Source of the DNA: an uncultured Litoreibacter sp.
Lineage (GTDB): Bacteria > Pseudomonadota > Alphaproteobacteria > Rhodobacterales > Rhodobacteraceae
Length of the DNA: 64,000 bases
Direction of reading: 5' to 3'
NCBI RefSeq assembly: GCF_947501785.1
Contig: NZ_CANMXB010000001.1
Span: 186,001-250,000, forward strand
The notes beneath the pieces are model-generated. The model was given only the letters and a program-made list of their open reading frames with translations, had not been told where the DNA came from and made no database searches. The translations under genes and the position numbers were made by a program. Below, piece after piece: positions 42,836-51,715 of this stretch (its first letter is position 1; each line of letters starts with the position of its first letter).

Positions 42836-43722
42836 GCGACACGGAAACCCTCGAAGACAGCTCGGCCCCGCTGATCGAGCACCTGGCGGAGCTGCGCACG
42901 CGGCTGATCCGGTCCGTTCTGGCGTTTCTGGTGGGCATGACCATCTGCTTCACCTTCGGCAGCATGATCCTCGATTTCCTGCTGACGCCCATCGAGAACA
43001 CCATGCGGAACCTTGGCAACCCCAACCCGGTGATGCAATACACCGCGCCGCAGGAGTATTTCTTCACCCTGATCCGCATTTCCATGGTGGGGGGATTGTG
43101 TATCTCCTTCCCGGTGATCGCGTTCCAGATGTGGCGGTTTGTGGCGCCGGGCTTGTACAAGCAAGAGAAGAACGCATTTCTGCCGTTCATCATCTCGTCA
43201 CCCGTCATGTTCCTGCTGGGCGCATCCTTCGCGCATTACGTGGTCGTGCCGCTGGCGATGCAGTTTTTCCTGGGCTTTGCCGACCTGCCGTCCTTCTTTG
43301 CAGCACTAATCACGCCGGAAGAGGCGGCCGGTGCCAAAGACACCGGCATCGACATCGTGTTCAACGGCAAGGTCAATGAGAGCCTTGATATCACGCTGAA
43401 AATGATTGTGGCCTTCGGGCTGTGCTTCCAGCTGCCGGTGCTGCTGACGCTGATGGGCAAGGCGGGACTGGCGTCGGCTGAGGGGCTGCGCAACGTGCGC
43501 AAATACGCGATTGTCGGCATCCTGAGCGTCGCCGCGCTGGTGACCCCGCCGGATGTGACCACGCAAATTCTGCTCTTCACGGTGGTCTACGGCCTCTATG
43601 AAATCTCCATCTTTCTTGTTGCCCGGGTTGAAAAACAGCGCGAAGCCAAGCTGCGCGAAGAGGGGCTGTGGGACGAAGATGAGGACGACGAAGAAATCCA
43701 TGCCGAGGATCGCGGGCCTTGA
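42832..43722 (+). CDS. tatC: Sec-independent protein translocase subunit TatC
   Basis: A 296-residue six-helix membrane protein: [32 protein letters not shown] with the conserved PLIEHLxELR, [38 protein letters not shown], [14 protein letters not shown] and [28 protein letters not shown]. It recognises twin-arginine signal peptides. An acidic C-terminal tail ([21 protein letters not shown]) follows. The next gene starts at a TTG overlapping its stop. Confidence 0.97.
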   Translation: MSDTETLEDSSAPLIEHLAELRTRLIRSVLAFLVGMTICFTFGSMILDFLLTPIENTMRNLGNPNPVMQYTAPQEYFFTLIRISMVGGLCISFPVIAFQMWRFVAPGLYKQEKNAFLPFIISSPVMFLLGASFAHYVVVPLAMQFFLGFADLPSFFAALITPEEAAGAKDTGIDIVFNGKVNESLDITLKMIVAFGLCFQLPVLLTLMGKAGLASAEGLRNVRKYAIVGILSVAALVTPPDVTTQILLFTVVYGLYEISIFLVARVEKQREAKLREEGLWDEDEDDEEIHAEDRGP

Positions 43723-44558
43723 ACGATGACGCGCTGACCCGCATCGCGGAGGCGTTGGAGCGGGTGTCGCCGCCTGCCGCTGACACACCCGACTTCGCGT
43801 CCGCTGCAGCATATCTGTGGCACGTGTCGCCGGACCGGCTGCAACCCGTGCCGGACGTCAAACGCGTGGCACTAGACCTGCTGGTGGGGATTGAACGCGC
43901 GCGCGACGTGCTGCTGGCCAATACCGAGCAGTTTGCCAAAGGGTTCGCCGCCAATAACGCGCTTTTGTGGGGCGCGCGGGGGATGGGGAAGTCGTCGCTG
44001 GTCAAGGCGATCCACGCCCATGTCAGTGACCATGCGGACCTGAAGCTGATCGAGTTGCAGCGCGAGGATTTGCCAAGCGTCGGGCGGCTGCTGGGGCTGT
44101 TGCGCGACGCACCGGACCAGCGTTTTGTGCTGTTTTGCGACGACCTGAGCTTCAGCCATGACGACGAACATTACAAATCTCTGAAGGCGGTGCTGGATGG
44201 CGGCATTGAGGGCCGGCCGGAAAACGTGATCCTCTACGCCACGTCGAACCGCCGCCACCTGATGCCACGCGACATGATCGAAAACGAGCGCGGCTCGGCC
44301 ATCAACCCGTCTGAGGCGGTCGAGGAAAAAGTGTCATTGTCGGACCGGTTCGGGCTGTGGCTGGGGTTCCACCCCTGTGATCAGGACCAATTCCTGGCGA
44401 TGATCCGGGGCTATTGCGACGCGCATGGGGTCAAGATCGACGACGACACCCTGCGCGCGGAGGCCATTGAATGGCAGCAGACGCGCGGGTCACGGTCGGG
44501 CCGGGTGGCGTGGCAGTATTTCACCGATCTTGCTGGCCGTAAGGGCATCGCGCTCTAG
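43719..44558 (+). CDS. AAA ATPase of the DUF815 family
   Basis: A 279-residue P-loop ATPase. Walker A GARGMGKSS (85-93), Walker B-like VLFCDDLSFSHDD, then VLDGGIEGRPENVILYATSNRRHLMPRDM, the DUF815 pattern. The start is a TTG overlapping the tatC stop by 4 bp; no other in-frame start precedes the P-loop. The gene regularly follows tatC in Rhodobacterales-like synteny, but its role is unknown; a link to the translocase is inferred only from position. The 3' end overlaps the convergent Hint gene by 4 bp. Confidence 0.88.
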   Translation: MNDDALTRIAEALERVSPPAADTPDFASAAAYLWHVSPDRLQPVPDVKRVALDLLVGIERARDVLLANTEQFAKGFAANNALLWGARGMGKSSLVKAIHAHVSDHADLKLIELQREDLPSVGRLLGLLRDAPDQRFVLFCDDLSFSHDDEHYKSLKAVLDGGIEGRPENVILYATSNRRHLMPRDMIENERGSAINPSEAVEEKVSLSDRFGLWLGFHPCDQDQFLAMIRGYCDAHGVKIDDDTLRAEAIEWQQTRGSRSGRVAWQYFTDLAGRKGIAL

Positions 44559-45595
44559 CTGAGCAGCGCTGCCTCGTAGCCTTTCAGGCTCATATGGGCG
44601 GCGGCCACCTTTGGGGGATGCTCGGCGCCCAGATCAGGGAACAGTCTCAGCAATTCGCGACGCGGGCCATCGTCCAGCGCGGGCAGGGAATTCGGCCCAA
44701 GGTGGAAACTTTCTGCCCAAGCGCCGTTAGCCCGCACCACCTGATGCGCGTCGCATAGAATGTGGTGATAGGTGACCTTGCCGCCTTCGCGGCGGTACAC
44801 GGTCTTGCCGTCGACCAGATCCTTGGCCTTGACCAAGACCTCCTCTGCCCCGAAATGCAGCTGCGCCTGCCAGCCGGTGATCAGAATCCGGTGCTGGGGG
44901 GACACGATCAGATCGCGCGAGTTCCCATACGTCCCGGCGGTGAGGACAATCGGGGCGAAGTCACCCAAGGCGTCGACGCGACGTGCGCCGGTCCAGATCA
45001 GCTCTTGCGGGCCGTCGTCGCGGGTCAGGACGGTGTCGCCGGGCGAAAGATGCTGCACAGGGACCGGACCCGCAGGCGTGTCGATCAAGGTATCGGAGGC
45101 AAAGCACACAATGGTCGCCCCAAGCCCGGTATGGGGGGTGGAGCCGTCATTCTCCACGATGCCGCCAATGGTGTAGTTAACACCCGGGTCCGGCACCCCA
45201 TCGGGGAAGATCAGGAAATACCCGTCCTCGCCCGCGTCGTTCAGGTCGTCATCATTGTTGAAATCAATGTCGATCACCGCGACCCGCAGCACGGTGCCGT
45301 CGGGGGCGGTTATTTCAAACGTATAATCCCAGATGGTCTGCTGGTAGCTGCCGTTTACAAAGGCCAGCTGTTCCCATGTGCCGCCCACCTGTTCATTTGC
45401 GCCGACCTGCTCGTTGGTGACGTCACCGTTGTAGAGCGTGGCCCCATCGTTTTCGCGCACATGGAAGCTGGTGGTGGGGCCCGTATATTGCCAATTCTGC
45501 CCGGCAGGTGGCGCAAAATTATAGTCAATCGCAGAGCCGTTGGCGGTGCTCTGCGAGCCTAAGATGACGTTGCTGTATCCGTAAAAGACTGGCAT
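44555..45595 (-). CDS. Hint-domain (Hint_2) protein with cysteine nucleophile
   Basis: A 346-residue protein. The N-terminal half (MPVFYGYSNVILGSQ..., rich in Gly/Asp/Asn) is probably an extracellular beta-type region. The C-terminal half is a Hint_2 module: CFASDTLIDTPAGPVPVQHLSPGDTVLTRDDGPQELIWTGARR, SPQHRILITGW and HILCDAHQVVRANGAWAESFH. Cys at the first position and the His of SPQHRIL are the residues that would drive self-cleavage. AGGA precedes the ATG at 45595. No signal peptide is apparent, suggesting non-classical or type I export. A Ser-type paralogue lies at 4227-5288. It sits between DUF815 and nlpD. Confidence 0.78.
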   Translation of the reverse strand: MPVFYGYSNVILGSQSTANGSAIDYNFAPPAGQNWQYTGPTTSFHVRENDGATLYNGDVTNEQVGANEQVGGTWEQLAFVNGSYQQTIWDYTFEITAPDGTVLRVAVIDIDFNNDDDLNDAGEDGYFLIFPDGVPDPGVNYTIGGIVENDGSTPHTGLGATIVCFASDTLIDTPAGPVPVQHLSPGDTVLTRDDGPQELIWTGARRVDALGDFAPIVLTAGTYGNSRDLIVSPQHRILITGWQAQLHFGAEEVLVKAKDLVDGKTVYRREGGKVTYHHILCDAHQVVRANGAWAESFHLGPNSLPALDDGPRRELLRLFPDLGAEHPPKVAAAHMSLKGYEAALLS

Positions 45596-45739
45596 CGGCC
45601 AATTCCTTTCAGGTTTTTGCAAGACAGATCATGTTTCAGCGAGCGGGCAGCTATTTGCCGGAATCGGTGTCTTTTTGTGACTAATTGGGGCAGTCGCGCC
45701 TCAATTGAAGCGCGACTGGAAACAATCGAACCAGTTGAT

Positions 45740-46900
45740 TTAGTTCAGATATTTTGCCGGATTCACGCTTTCGAAGCCTTCCCGGACCTCAAAATGCAGG
45801 AAGGGCGGGCTGCCGGGGCCGACTTTGGCGATGGTTTGCCCACGCGAAACCTTGTCGCCCTTTTTGACCGTGATGCCAGTGATATTGGCGTAAACCGTCA
45901 GCACGTTGCCGGTATGGCGGACCACCAGGATCGGGACCTGATCGGTGTCGCGGGTGATGGCTGCAACGGACCCATCCGCGGCGGCTTTCACAGGCGCGCC
46001 AGCGGCGGCTTCGATGTCGATGCCCTCATTCTTGCGCTTCTTGTAGGGGCGCAAAATCTTGCCGGCGACCGGTTGCTGGAAGGCCGGCGATTTGGTGGCC
46101 ACCACTGGGGTCGCGGTCGCTGGCGCGCCGCCCGTATCGGGCGTTGCAGGCTTTTCGACCGCTTTGACCGGCTCCGGCAATGGTTTGGACGCTGACGGCG
46201 GCGTCGGGGTTACGGTGCCTTGACCGGGCGCTGCCTCTGTCTTGGCGGGCGTGACGCTTTGATCGACCACCGGGACCAGCAGGTACTGGTCTTCGCGGAC
46301 CTCCAGATCAGCGCCCAACCCGTTCCAATCCGCTAACGAGCGGACCGAGACGTTGTACAGGCGGGCAATGGAATAGGCGGTCTCACCACGTTCGACACGG
46401 TGCCGGATCGGCTCTGGCCCGTCGATGCGTTTGGAGGGCTGTGCCTGCGCAATCCCGCCGCCAGATGGCGCGTTGTCAATCGCAGAGGTCGCGATGTCGG
46501 CGATATCCAGCGGGGCCGGTTGGCTGACTGTTGTCGGCGCGGGGACTGATCGGGGCAGGGCCACGATCTCGCCTCTGTTCAGCGTGTCATTTGCGTTCAG
46601 CCCGTTGAATTTTGCGATCTCGCCCGGGTTGCCGCCCACGCGTGCGGCGATGGTCGACACGGTGTCACCGCGCCGCGCGACTGCGACCTGGTAATTGGGG
46701 TAGGAAATAACGCCGCGGTCATCGGGCCGGGGCCGGTCCAACGTGGCCTGCCGCGCCGCGTTCGAGGTGTCTAACCCCCCGACCGTATTGCGTAAATCCA
46801 GGTCCAGATTGGCGAATGTGTCGCCGACCTGATCGCAGGCCGAAAGCCCGAAACCCAATGCCACAATTGGCAATATCTTGCTGAAACGCCTGTTCCGCAT
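45740..46900 (-). CDS. nlpD: NlpD-like lipoprotein with LysM repeats and degenerate LytM domain
   Basis: A 386-residue envelope lipoprotein. Lipobox LSAC (Cys22) ends the signal peptide. Two LysM repeats follow (YQVAVARRGDTVSTIAARVGGN; HRVERGETAYSIARLYNVS), then a Pro/Ala-rich linker and an M23/LytM domain (residues about 270-386). The catalytic histidine of the HxGxDI motif is absent (NEGIDIE), and HxN is changed (YANITG), while the LHFEVRE end is kept. That is the pattern of NlpD-type factors that activate amidases rather than cleave peptidoglycan. The ATG follows GAGGG. It is the last gene of the surE-pcm-nlpD operon. Confidence 0.9.
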   Translation of the reverse strand: MRNRRFSKILPIVALGFGLSACDQVGDTFANLDLDLRNTVGGLDTSNAARQATLDRPRPDDRGVISYPNYQVAVARRGDTVSTIAARVGGNPGEIAKFNGLNANDTLNRGEIVALPRSVPAPTTVSQPAPLDIADIATSAIDNAPSGGGIAQAQPSKRIDGPEPIRHRVERGETAYSIARLYNVSVRSLADWNGLGADLEVREDQYLLVPVVDQSVTPAKTEAAPGQGTVTPTPPSASKPLPEPVKAVEKPATPDTGGAPATATPVVATKSPAFQQPVAGKILRPYKKRKNEGIDIEAAAGAPVKAAADGSVAAITRDTDQVPILVVRHTGNVLTVYANITGITVKKGDKVSRGQTIAKVGPGSPPFLHFEVREGFESVNPAKYLN

Positions 46901-46948
46901 CGCACTTACCCTCAATACCCGACCCTTATTTCTGGGCCTTTGGTTGTT

Positions 46949-47602
46949 TTAGTTCTGTCCCAGCCCCTCTACCAGAGGGACAAAGCGCACCGGTAATAAT
47001 TCTTCATAATCAAAGCCTTGCTCGAGCTTTGTAACCTTGATGAGGCTTTGCACCGCATCAGACTGACCTACCGGTACAACCATGATACCCCCCATCCGCA
47101 GCTGTGCCAACAGCGGACCGGGCGGATCTTCGGCCGCTGCGGTCACAATGATACGATCAAAAGGCGCCTGTTCGGGAAGCCCGAAGCTGCCGTCGCCGGT
47201 GACCACGGTGATGTTGGTGACGTCCATATCGGCGAACATCTTGCGCACTGGCCGGGTCAGCGCCGCATGGCGATCCACAGTGTAGATGCGCCGCCCCAGA
47301 TGGCTGAGGATCGCGGCCTGATATCCCGACCCGGTGCCCACCTCCAACACCTTGTCGCGCGGCTGCACATCCAGCGCCTGCGTCATCAGCCCCACCACCG
47401 AAGGCTGGCTGATCGTCTGCCCGCAGGCAATCGGCAGCGGCATGTCATCGTAAGCGCGGTCGGCAAAATGGCCGGTCACAAAGGCGCCCCGGTCCACTTT
47501 CTCCATCGCCGTCAGCACGCGGTTGTCCATCACGCCCTTGGACCTCAGCGCGTAGAGAAACTGCATCTTGCGTTCCGCATCAGATGTCGCGGGCTCGTTC
47601 AT
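46949..47602 (-). CDS. pcm: Protein-L-isoaspartate O-methyltransferase
   Basis: A 217-residue SAM-dependent enzyme that methylates isoaspartyl residues in aged proteins, starting repair. SAM-binding motif I is [28 protein letters not shown]; the family's GQTISQP precedes it and [15 protein letters not shown] follows. Its ATG overlaps the surE stop (ATGA), so the two repair genes are coupled. The nlpD gene starts 48 bp downstream. Confidence 0.95.
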   Translation of the reverse strand: MNEPATSDAERKMQFLYALRSKGVMDNRVLTAMEKVDRGAFVTGHFADRAYDDMPLPIACGQTISQPSVVGLMTQALDVQPRDKVLEVGTGSGYQAAILSHLGRRIYTVDRHAALTRPVRKMFADMDVTNITVVTGDGSFGLPEQAPFDRIIVTAAAEDPPGPLLAQLRMGGIMVVPVGQSDAVQSLIKVTKLEQGFDYEELLPVRFVPLVEGLGQN

Positions 47603-48396
47603 CCAAGCGCGGCCTTCAGCTCGGCCAACTGGTCATGCGCGGTCAGGTCGCAGCGCATGGGCGTCACCGACACCCACCCGTCCAGATTGACGGTGCCGTC
47701 CGTGTCGGGCCCTGAGTCCACGTTCTGCGGGTTGCCTTGAATCCACAGGTATTTGCGCCCGTTGGGGGGCAGATGCGGTTCAATCCCGAAGCCGCCCGAC
47801 GGCCTGCGCCCTTGCGCCACCACCTTGGTGCCTTTTACATCTGCGGCGGCCACGGGCGGGAAGTTGACGTTGTAAAACGTGTGGTAACCCAGCGCGTGGC
47901 TGTCGCCGCCCCAATTGCCATGGTCTACCAGCTTGCGGACAACCTCCGCGCCATGCGTGGCGGAGGCCTCAAACGGGTTGGCCAGCTTGGCATTGGCGGG
48001 GCCAAAATACTGCGACATGGCGATGGATTTGACGCCTTGCAGCGCGGCCTCCATGCAGGCGCCGATGGTGCCGGAATAGACCGTGTTCTCGGCGGAGTTG
48101 TTGCCCTTGTTCACGCCCGACAGGATCAGGTCAGGCGGCGCGTCCGCCATCACGTCGTGCAAGCCCGCCAACACGCAGTCAGCCGGCGCGCCCTCGGCGG
48201 CAAAGACGCGGTCGCCCATCTGCGCGATCATCGTGGGGTGGGCGTAGTTGATGCAATGCGCCACGCCGGATTTCTCAAACGCCGGGGCCACGGTCCAGAC
48301 TTCGCCGCCGTCGCCCGCGACCTCGGTGGCAATCGCGTGGATCACCTTCAGCCCGGGGGCGTTGATGCCGTCGTCATTGGTGATGAGAATGCGCAT
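47599..48396 (-). CDS. surE: 5'-nucleotidase/survival protein SurE
   Basis: A 265-residue metal-dependent nucleotidase that removes phosphate from nucleoside monophosphates and is linked to stationary-phase survival. [16 protein letters not shown] gives the Asp pair that binds the metal, and [26 protein letters not shown] the conserved Ser/Asn site. The start at 48396 fits the family; the frame extends much further upstream but in sequence overlapping the TspO-related gene. It overlaps pcm by 4 bp at its end. Confidence 0.95.
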   Translation of the reverse strand: MRILITNDDGINAPGLKVIHAIATEVAGDGGEVWTVAPAFEKSGVAHCINYAHPTMIAQMGDRVFAAEGAPADCVLAGLHDVMADAPPDLILSGVNKGNNSAENTVYSGTIGACMEAALQGVKSIAMSQYFGPANAKLANPFEASATHGAEVVRKLVDHGNWGGDSHALGYHTFYNVNFPPVAAADVKGTKVVAQGRRPSGGFGIEPHLPPNGRKYLWIQGNPQNVDSGPDTDGTVNLDGWVSVTPMRCDLTAHDQLAELKAALG

Positions 48397-48464
48397 GAAA
48401 ACCGCCCTGTTGTTCGCCCTAGCAGTAATCCAGCCGGGCCAAGCGGTAAAGGCGCGCGGCGGCG

Positions 48465-49169
48465 CTAGCGGCGCAATTGCGACGCAGCAAGCCCCAGCAT
48501 AAGCAAAGCGGCAACACCTGCCGCAACGGCAAGCCCGGTTTGCGCGCCCCAGTTCTGCACGGCGATGCCAATCAGCCCCCAGGCGACAGCAAGGCCGTAG
48601 GTCCACACCCCACGCAGGGTCATTTGGTAGGACAGCGCACAGAAAGCCGCCAGCAGCACCATGGTCCAGGCCCAGCCGAGCTCTGCCATGACCCAGCCAT
48701 AGCCCGCGCCCAGCAATCCGAACGCCACAAACGTCGCCGCCGTCAGCCAGCCCGCATACAACCCCAGCGGCAGCGCAAGCGCCCATCCAGGGCTGGCCTT
48801 GCGGGCCTTGTCGCAGGCCATCACGGCAGAGATCAGCATCACCAATATCATCACTGTCGCCCAAACAGGGGAGACCAGGGCCACCGGTAGCCAGAACATG
48901 CCGACCCCAAGGCTGACCAGAAGCGGCAGGCGCGTGGCGTTCCACGCAGGGTTGTCGCGATATTTGCTTACCCCGAGGATCGCAGACAAAAGCAGCCAAA
49001 TATAAATCACGCCCCAGATCGCAAAGGCGTATCCCGCCGGTTGCACTGGCGGATCAATCTGCGGGTTGGGGTAGCGGTCGGGATCAAACCCGCCAAATTC
49101 GGGATTCAAGAAGGGAGACACCGCAAAAGCAAGGGTCACCAGCAAAACAAGTATGGATTTCAATGTCAT
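48465..49169 (-). CDS. TspO/MBR-related membrane protein
   Basis: A 234-residue protein with six to seven hydrophobic segments. The pattern [43 protein letters not shown] is typical of proteins related to TspO (tryptophan-rich sensory protein), with the PxGYAFxIWGxIY stretch. Such proteins are thought to handle tetrapyrroles or regulate photosynthesis in some alphaproteobacteria; this shorter relative has no proven role. The ATG at 49169 is preferred to a TTG at 49178. It lies between serS and surE and could share their transcript. Confidence 0.75.
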   Translation of the reverse strand: MTLKSILVLLVTLAFAVSPFLNPEFGGFDPDRYPNPQIDPPVQPAGYAFAIWGVIYIWLLLSAILGVSKYRDNPAWNATRLPLLVSLGVGMFWLPVALVSPVWATVMILVMLISAVMACDKARKASPGWALALPLGLYAGWLTAATFVAFGLLGAGYGWVMAELGWAWTMVLLAAFCALSYQMTLRGVWTYGLAVAWGLIGIAVQNWGAQTGLAVAAGVAALLMLGLAASQLRR

Positions 49170-49202
49170 ACCAGCCAACCCAAGCGCCTCTCTAAAGTTT
49201 CC

Positions 49203-49267
49203 ATGTTCCTAAATATCCCGGGGGTCTGGGGGCAGAGCCCCCAGCCGGTCGACGAGGCGAAGCCTCG
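49203..49267 (-). repeat. Hairpin element downstream of serS
   Basis: On the minus strand just past serS are two hairpins: CGAGGC/GCCTCG (49253-49258 with 49262-49267) and CTGGGGGC/GCCCCCAG (49226-49233 with 49237-49244, loop AGA), followed by CCCGGGATATTT. The second matches the element at 19983-20016. It may help end serS transcription; no clean T run is present. Confidence 0.5.
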
Positions 49268-49273
49268 GCGAAA

Positions 49274-50566
49274 TCAGATCAGCGTCCCGAACGGGTCCAA
49301 TGTAGACTTGCCGCCCAGGTAAGGCTGCAATGCAACGGGCAGCTCTACCGACCCATCCGCCATCTGACCGTTCTCCAGCACCGCAATCAGCGCGCGCCCC
49401 ACGGCAAGACCGGACCCGTTTAGCGTATGCACGAACTCCGGTTTGCCGCCGCCCTCGGGTTTGAACCGCGCATTCATGCGCCGGGCCTGAAAATCGCCGC
49501 AGGTCGAGACCGAGCTGATCTCGCGGTATTTGCCCTGACCCGGCAGCCACACCTCAATGTCATGGGTGCGGCGCGCGCCAAAGCCCAAATCTCCGTGGCA
49601 CAAGGTCACCGTGCGGTAGGGCAGCAGCAGCTCCTCCAAAATCTTCTCCGCGCAGCGGGTCATCCGCTTATGCTCCTCTTCCGATTTGTCGGGATGGGTG
49701 ATCGACACCATCTCCACCTTTTCGAACTGGTGCTGGCGCAGCATGCCTGCCGTGTCGCGGCCCGCCGATCCAGCTTCCGAGCGGAAGCATTGCGAATGCG
49801 CGGTGTAGCGGCGGGGCAGGTAGCCTTCGTCCACAACCACGTCGCGCACGATGTTGGTCAACGTCACCTCCGATGTGGGGATCAGCCACATGCCTTCGGT
49901 GGTCTGGTAGCTGTCCTCGGCAAATTTCGGCAGCTGGTTGGTGCCATACATCGACGCGTCATTGACCAGCACAGGGGTCCACGCCTCGGTCAGCCCGTTC
50001 TCGTCCACATGGGTGTTGATCATGAACTGCGCCAAGGCGCGGTGGATGCGCGCAATGGCGCCGGACAACAGAACAAACCGCGCGCCGCTCAGCTTGGCGG
50101 CGGTCTCAAAATCCATGCCCGACTGCACCGAGGGAAGGTCGTAATGTTCTTTCGGCTCAAACGGAAACCGCCGCGGGGTGCCCCAGCGGTTGATCTCGAC
50201 ATTGTCCTCCTCATCCGCGCCTTCGGGGACGTCATCGTAGGGAATGTTGGGCAGGCCCATCAGCAAATCGGCCAGCTTGGCGTCTTCCGCCTTGGCCTCG
50301 TCATTCAGCCGTGCAACGTCGGCTTTCTTTTCGGCCACCAAGGCGCGCAGGCGCTCAAACTCGGCCTCGTCCCCCTTGGCTTTGGCTGCTCCAACCTCTT
50401 TGCTGGTGGCGTTTTGTTCCGCCTTGGCGTTCTCGGCTTCCGAGATTTTGGCCCGGCGCGCGGCATCAATGGCCAGCACGTCGCGGGAGGACACGTCAGA
50501 CTTCCGCAGCTTCATGGCAGCGTCAAAGACCTCAGGGGTCTCGCGGATCATGCGAATGTCATGCAT
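49274..50566 (-). CDS. serS: Seryl-tRNA synthetase
   Basis: A 430-residue class II synthetase. The N-terminal coiled-coil arm (about 30-100, [50 protein letters not shown]) contacts tRNA-Ser. Motif 2 is in [28 protein letters not shown] and motif 3 in [28 protein letters not shown]. It charges tRNA-Ser (and tRNA-Sec where present) with serine. AAGGA precedes the ATG. It heads a run of minus-strand genes (TspO-related, surE, pcm, nlpD). Confidence 0.97.
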   Translation of the reverse strand: MHDIRMIRETPEVFDAAMKLRKSDVSSRDVLAIDAARRAKISEAENAKAEQNATSKEVGAAKAKGDEAEFERLRALVAEKKADVARLNDEAKAEDAKLADLLMGLPNIPYDDVPEGADEEDNVEINRWGTPRRFPFEPKEHYDLPSVQSGMDFETAAKLSGARFVLLSGAIARIHRALAQFMINTHVDENGLTEAWTPVLVNDASMYGTNQLPKFAEDSYQTTEGMWLIPTSEVTLTNIVRDVVVDEGYLPRRYTAHSQCFRSEAGSAGRDTAGMLRQHQFEKVEMVSITHPDKSEEEHKRMTRCAEKILEELLLPYRTVTLCHGDLGFGARRTHDIEVWLPGQGKYREISSVSTCGDFQARRMNARFKPEGGGKPEFVHTLNGSGLAVGRALIAVLENGQMADGSVELPVALQPYLGGKSTLDPFGTLI

Positions 50567-50738
50567 GGGTCTGGTTCCTTTTCAAACTGTTATGTGCCGA
50601 GCGCACCTTCGTGGGCGTCGCATATTGGAATTTGGACGCGAAGACCAGATCAGAGTGACCATGGTTGGGCCAACAGTTCGTCAAAGAACTGCCGCGATTT
50701 AGTGCCAGACTCGAGCGTATGCTATTTGAGCCAGAGCC

Positions 50739-51221
50739 ATGTTAGACAAAAATGCAGGTTTGCAGACACCTCCTCCTCCCGACACCCAGCCCCAGAATTC
50801 AATAGGCAAGCAGGGAAAACCAGTCGATTACGAAGCTGACAGCCACACCCGCCTTCAGGCGGCGCGGATCGTGCGGGACATGGTATCGGCAGCGAAGGCC
50901 TATAAATTGCAGCATGGGCGTGAACTGTTCGTCTACGGGGCGCTTGGTGAGCAGTTCGCCGTAGCAAAGCTGGGGGTGGTTCTGCATAACGACCCTTGCA
51001 CAGAAGGCTCTGACGGCAGGCTGGGCAAAGACTTTGTGGAGGTGAAAACCATATCTCCCTTCAAGAACGAGCCGTTCGTTCAGGTCAAACGGTCCGGCAA
51101 CTGGGGCAAGCTGGTGGTGGTAAGGGTGTACGAGGATTTTGCAGTCGACTGTCGCGTTCACGCCCGCAAGAAGCTGCCCAAAGGCAAGGGCGAGTTCATA
51201 ACGGTCCCATGGTCTGACTGA
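50739..51221 (+). CDS. Possible PD-(D/E)XK-fold protein of unknown function
   Basis: A 160-residue protein. The first 35 residues are Pro/Gln-rich and probably disordered. A helix carrying Glu71 (FVYGALGEQFAVAKLGVVL) is followed by a strand pair with Asp98, Glu101 and Lys103 in GRLGKDFVEVKTISPF, then VQVKRSGNWGKLVVVRVYED and a basic tail (HARKKLPKGKGEF). The spacing E...D-x2-E-x-K and the following Lys fit a PD-(D/E)XK nuclease core, but the match is by eye. It interrupts the otherwise conserved serS-yajC interval and has no clear partner gene. Function unknown. Confidence 0.6.
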   Translation: MLDKNAGLQTPPPPDTQPQNSIGKQGKPVDYEADSHTRLQAARIVRDMVSAAKAYKLQHGRELFVYGALGEQFAVAKLGVVLHNDPCTEGSDGRLGKDFVEVKTISPFKNEPFVQVKRSGNWGKLVVVRVYEDFAVDCRVHARKKLPKGKGEFITVPWSD

Positions 51222-51388
51222 CACGAGATTGTGCCCAAAGACTTACTTTTTCGGTTGCCACTTCCTACCTCTAGTTTCAGCTCCCGACAGGGCAGTTAAC
51301 CCGTTGCACCCATACCCCCCCGCAGATAGGGTGCGCGGCAACTCGAAACAGGCCCAACAGAGGCCCGCAAAACCAAAAAGGACCGCTG

Positions 51389-51715
51389 ATGTTCGTCTCA
51401 CCAGCTTACGCCCAAGCCGCCGGAGGTGCCGGAGGCGCTTTTGGCAGCTTCGTTCCCCTCATCCTGATCTTCGCGATCATGTATTTCCTGCTGATCCGTC
51501 CGCAGCAAAAGAAGGTCAAGGAACACGCCGCCATGGTCGAGGCCGTGCGCAAGGGCGACCAGATCGTCACGCAAGGCGGCATCGTCGCCAAAGTGTCCAA
51601 GGTGATGGCCGAGGGCTCCAACGAGGTGGAGGTCGAAATCGCGTCCGGCGTCAAAGTCCGCATCATCAAGTCGACCATCGCGCAGGTGATGAACAAGACC
51701 GAGCCGGCAAAATAA
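51389..51715 (+). CDS. yajC: Preprotein translocase subunit YajC
   Basis: A 108-residue single-span protein. The N-terminal part has SPAYAQAAGGAGGAFGSFVPLILIFAIMYFLLIRPQQKKVKEHAAMVEAVRKGDQIVTQGGIVAKV, the YajC layout of one membrane helix ending in IRPQQKK and a cytoplasmic domain. It associates with SecDF in the Sec holotranslocon. AAAAGGACCGCTG precedes the ATG. The secD ATG begins directly at the next base after its stop. Confidence 0.95.
   Translation: MFVSPAYAQAAGGAGGAFGSFVPLILIFAIMYFLLIRPQQKKVKEHAAMVEAVRKGDQIVTQGGIVAKVSKVMAEGSNEVEVEIASGVKVRIIKSTIAQVMNKTEPAK

Noticed and set aside
47737-48468. 243-codon plus-strand open frame
   Set aside because: It is antisense to surE, which has its full motif set.
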